Source: CAXQUZ01 sp942491145 (GTDB lineage Bacteria; Myxococcota_A; UBA796; UBA2385). From it: a stretch of 64,000 nt of DNA. This document shows, piece by piece, positions 61,945-64,000 of the stretch. The stretch covers positions 248,001-312,000 of the forward strand of contig CALOBC010000040.1 of NCBI GenBank assembly GCA_942491145.1, given 5' to 3'. The notes beneath the pieces are model-generated. The model was not told the DNA's origin, ran no database searches, and saw only the letters and a list, made by a program, of their open reading frames with translations. The position numbers and the translations under genes were made by a program. Positions within the stretch are counted from its first letter, which is position 1, and each line of letters begins with the position of its first letter.

Positions 61945-62868
61945 ATGTCCGCGGTCGCATTGGTCTTCTCCGTTCTGGTTGGCCCGGCCCACGCCCAAGA
62001 AGCGCCGCCGGTTGTGCTGGGCACCCCCACCCGCGACTATCCCGCGGTGGGCGCCTTTGTCGCCGAGGATGATGGCTACGGTGCGGTGTTCTGCTCGGGC
62101 ACCGTCATCGAAGATCAGTGGGTGCTCACCGCTGGGCACTGCCAGGTGGCCGCGGAGCTCTACGCCGACGAAGGCTACGACATCTACTTTGTGGTCGGCA
62201 CCGACGTGGGGACCTCCGCGGGCGTGCGCGACTACGAGCGGGTGGACCGCACGGTGCTCCATCCCGACTATGAGGACGCCCCGTACCTGCTCAACGATGT
62301 TGGGCTCGCCCACCTCGAGGGCGCGCTGGACGGCATCGAGCCCATTGAGTTGAATCGGGAAGACCCGGCGACCAACTCATGGACCGGCGACACGCTGAAG
62401 TACGTGGGCTGGGGCATCACCGGCGATGGTGAAGTGGACGCGGGCACCAAGCGCTACGCAGACATCGCCATCGAAGCGATCGACTCGTACTTTATCTATG
62501 GCTACGACACCGGGGGCCGCAACCTCTGTTCTGGCGACAGCGGTGGCGCGGCGTTGGTGGTGGGGGATGACGGGGTCACGCGGATCGCGGGCGTGAACTC
62601 CTTTGTGTATGTCACCGACAGTGTCACCCCCCGGTGCGAGGGGGGGGGCAACGGCGCGGCACGGGTGGACCAATACCTGCAGTGGATCGGCCAACACGCC
62701 AAAGACTCGGGCGGTGGCTCCGGCGGTGAGGGCGGGACCACGGCCGGGTCGATGGGCTTGCCCCCCGAAGACAAAGGCGGCTGCGCCTCTGCGACCGTGG
62801 GCGCGACGTGGGCGCTCGGAATGCTGGGCGGGATGGGGGTGGCCGGGCGCGCCCGCCGAGAGGACTGA
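61945..62868 (+). CDS. Secreted trypsin-like serine protease with MYXO-CTERM-like tail
   Basis: Signal peptide (SVLVGPAHA), then an S1 protease domain: LTAGHC with catalytic His, NDVGLAHL with Asp, CSGDSGG with Ser. Then a Gly/Ser-rich stretch and a C-terminal tripartite tail: a Cys in GGCASATVG, a hydrophobic run (TWALGMLGGMGVAG) and RARRED. This resembles the MYXO-CTERM sorting signal, in which the Cys is lipidated or cleaved by a rhombosortase-like enzyme. The ATG at 61945 has GGGAG upstream. Function: extracellular or surface proteolysis, fitting a predatory lifestyle. Confidence 0.87.
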   Translation: MSAVALVFSVLVGPAHAQEAPPVVLGTPTRDYPAVGAFVAEDDGYGAVFCSGTVIEDQWVLTAGHCQVAAELYADEGYDIYFVVGTDVGTSAGVRDYERVDRTVLHPDYEDAPYLLNDVGLAHLEGALDGIEPIELNREDPATNSWTGDTLKYVGWGITGDGEVDAGTKRYADIAIEAIDSYFIYGYDTGGRNLCSGDSGGAALVVGDDGVTRIAGVNSFVYVTDSVTPRCEGGGNGAARVDQYLQWIGQHAKDSGGGSGGEGGTTAGSMGLPPEDKGGCASATVGATWALGMLGGMGVAGRARRED

Positions 62869-62904
62869 GCGCGCAATGGGGCGGGCCCCGCATCCCGAGG
62901 ACCG

Positions 62905-64000
62905 TCAGGGCAGGGGCACCGACACCGCCTGATGCAGCACATCGACGTCGAGGGCGCCCGTGAGGTCTCCGCCGAGGGCTTGCAGACCCGTCGCGGTGGC
63001 CCAGGCTGGGGTGGTCTGGGTGTCGACCCAAGTCAAGGCTTGCTCGGCGAGTGATGCCAGGCTGTCGCCGTCGACATCACAGTCCAGCACGGCATCGTAG
63101 CCCGCGAGGGTGGTGCCGGCGGCGTGGAACAGTCCCGTGCCCGAGGCGCCGAGCGTGATGAGGCTGGGGTTGGGCACAACGTGGAACGTCTGGCAGACGG
63201 CGTCGTCGATCGTCAGCTCGACTTGCACCGGGGCCAGCAGGGTCGCGGGGGAGCCGCCTTGGGTTGCGCCCAGCGTCGCGGTGCCGCCAGCCACGCCCAC
63301 GATGCGCAGCTCGGTGGTCTGGCCATCGTCCGTGATGCTGAACACAGGGGCGGTGCTCGTGGCGATGTGGAGGGCGGCGTCGAGGGCCAGTCCCGCTGCG
63401 GATACCGCGAGAACGCTGTCCACGCCGTCATCTTCAGTGGTCACCGGCTCGGTCGGGGCCACCTTGGCGGCCGTGCCTTCACTGGTGCGATTCAGCGTCA
63501 GCCCGCTGGCATCGGCCCCGGCGGTGGTCACTTTGCTCACGCCGGTTAGGTCGGAGTCGAGCGCGGTGGGCAGCCAGCCGGCCCAGTCACACACCGCCGA
63601 AGACGCCGCGGGGGGGACCACCTCGGCGTAGACAGGCGACAGCGCGGGCGACTGATCGGCATCGAGGCAGACAAAGGGGTTGGACTGGTCCAGCTCCCAG
63701 GTGTGGTCGGCGGCGTCGAAGTCCATGGGGAGCCCGAGGGCACCACACCCGGCAGCGGCCAGGGACGTGTCGCCGAGCACAGCCGTGGCCGTGAGCGCCA
63801 CCACGGCCGTGCCTCCGTCTTGCAAGGTGATGTGTTGTTCCAGATCCCAGGCCACCCGGGAGCGCTCAAGGTTGACCGCGAGCGCGCCCGTCGAGGGGTC
63901 GATCGCCACGTCCAGATCCAGATCGGCCGTGCCGACCGCCACGAGGGACTCGGTCAAGGTCGTGGGCTCGAGGCCCGGGGCCGGTCGTGCCACACACGTG
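62905..64000 (-). CDS. Secreted or surface protein, function unknown (partial, 5' end beyond window)
   Basis: The frame is open through the right edge of the window (the first visible residues read TCVARPAPGLEP); only the C-terminal 365 residues are visible. They are Ala/Thr/Gly/Asp-rich with beta-type repeats (LTLNRTSEGTAAKV, ATLGATQGGSPATLLAPVQVELT) and a few cysteines (AGCGALG, SNPFVCLDAD, DDAVCQTF, VLDCDVDGD). One DCDVDGDSL may bind calcium. No domain is recognised. The gene is convergent with the trypsin-like protease (stop to stop 37 bases). Confidence 0.6.
   Translation of the reverse strand, partial: TCVARPAPGLEPTTLTESLVAVGTADLDLDVAIDPSTGALAVNLERSRVAWDLEQHITLQDGGTAVVALTATAVLGDTSLAAAGCGALGLPMDFDAADHTWELDQSNPFVCLDADQSPALSPVYAEVVPPAASSAVCDWAGWLPTALDSDLTGVSKVTTAGADASGLTLNRTSEGTAAKVAPTEPVTTEDDGVDSVLAVSAAGLALDAALHIATSTAPVFSITDDGQTTELRIVGVAGGTATLGATQGGSPATLLAPVQVELTIDDAVCQTFHVVPNPSLITLGASGTGLFHAAGTTLAGYDAVLDCDVDGDSLASLAEQALTWVDTQTTPAWATATGLQALGGDLTGALDVDVLHQAVSVPLP

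Overview
The window is GC-rich, gene-dense bacterial chromosome, and all its features point to a Gram-negative, predatory/soil-type 'deltaproteobacterial' lineage, most likely Myxococcota or a close relative. The evidence is the large number of lipoproteins with Asp/Gly-rich linkers, MopE-like DCDD motifs and FG-GAP repeats, a eukaryote-like Ser/Thr kinase, two sigma-54 enhancer-binding proteins, a DUF4423/TIGR02147-type regulator, Sel1 repeats, DUF2330, and a MYXO-CTERM-like tail on a trypsin-like protease. I saw no rRNA, tRNA, CRISPR array, phage, plasmid or insertion-sequence gene. The region reads as core/accessory chromosome rather than a mobile island. Assignment to a phylum is an inference from protein types only. 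Layout: 1-9.5 kb holds a frameshifted FG-GAP lipoprotein, an AlaX-type tRNA-editing enzyme overlapping an intradiol-dioxygenase-like lipoprotein, an M48 metalloprotease, and an unusual DUF455-ATP-grasp fusion coupled to an SUMF1-type lipoprotein. 9.6-17 kb holds a DUF2330 protein pair, an O-methyltransferase, the envelope pair pal-cpoB with a recognisable promoter, an SPFH lipoprotein, small lipoproteins and a GNAT enzyme. 17-24 kb is a minus-strand cluster (epimerase, acid-phosphatase-like enzyme, tiny membrane protein, SGNH hydrolase, large polytopic membrane protein), followed by a PlsC-like acyltransferase and two tandem, apparently paralogous Cys-rich lipoproteins. 24-34 kb carries periplasmic chaperones followed by pdxA (the surA-pdxA order known from enterobacteria), a bPH2-type membrane protein, a paired M16 peptidase operon, a PEGA-like protein and the Ser/Thr kinase. 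34-48 kb carries an NtrB-like histidine kinase and NtrC-like regulator separated by two other genes, lgt, a P-domain/MopE lipoprotein, an S46 dipeptidyl-peptidase and a 14-Cys-pair Sel1 protein. 48-64 kb carries a DUF4423 regulator, several small membrane or unknown proteins, a degenerate biotin-ligase-like protein, and the clearest regulatory unit of the window: a GAF-AAA+-Fis activator divergent from a eukaryote-type glutamine synthetase (GSII) that has a near-perfect sigma-54 promoter. This is followed by a DUF3336-patatin lipase, a second SGNH hydrolase, tail-specific protease, a cupin-SDR pair, a secreted trypsin-like protease and a partial secreted protein. Working together: much of the content is cell-envelope business. 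Lgt lipidates the many lipoproteins, Pal/CpoB hold outer membrane to wall, SurA-like chaperones and Prc/M48/M16/S46/trypsin-like proteases handle folding and turnover, and the SGNH/epimerase cluster probably modifies a surface glycan or lipid. Genes are packed tightly: many co-directional starts overlap the previous stop (ATGA/GTGA), and six convergent pairs overlap at their 3' ends. No clearly undescribed multi-gene system could be proved; the strongest candidates for novelty are the DUF455-ATP-grasp fusion with its SUMF1 partner, the SGNH/small-membrane-protein cluster, and the tandem Cys-rich lipoproteins.
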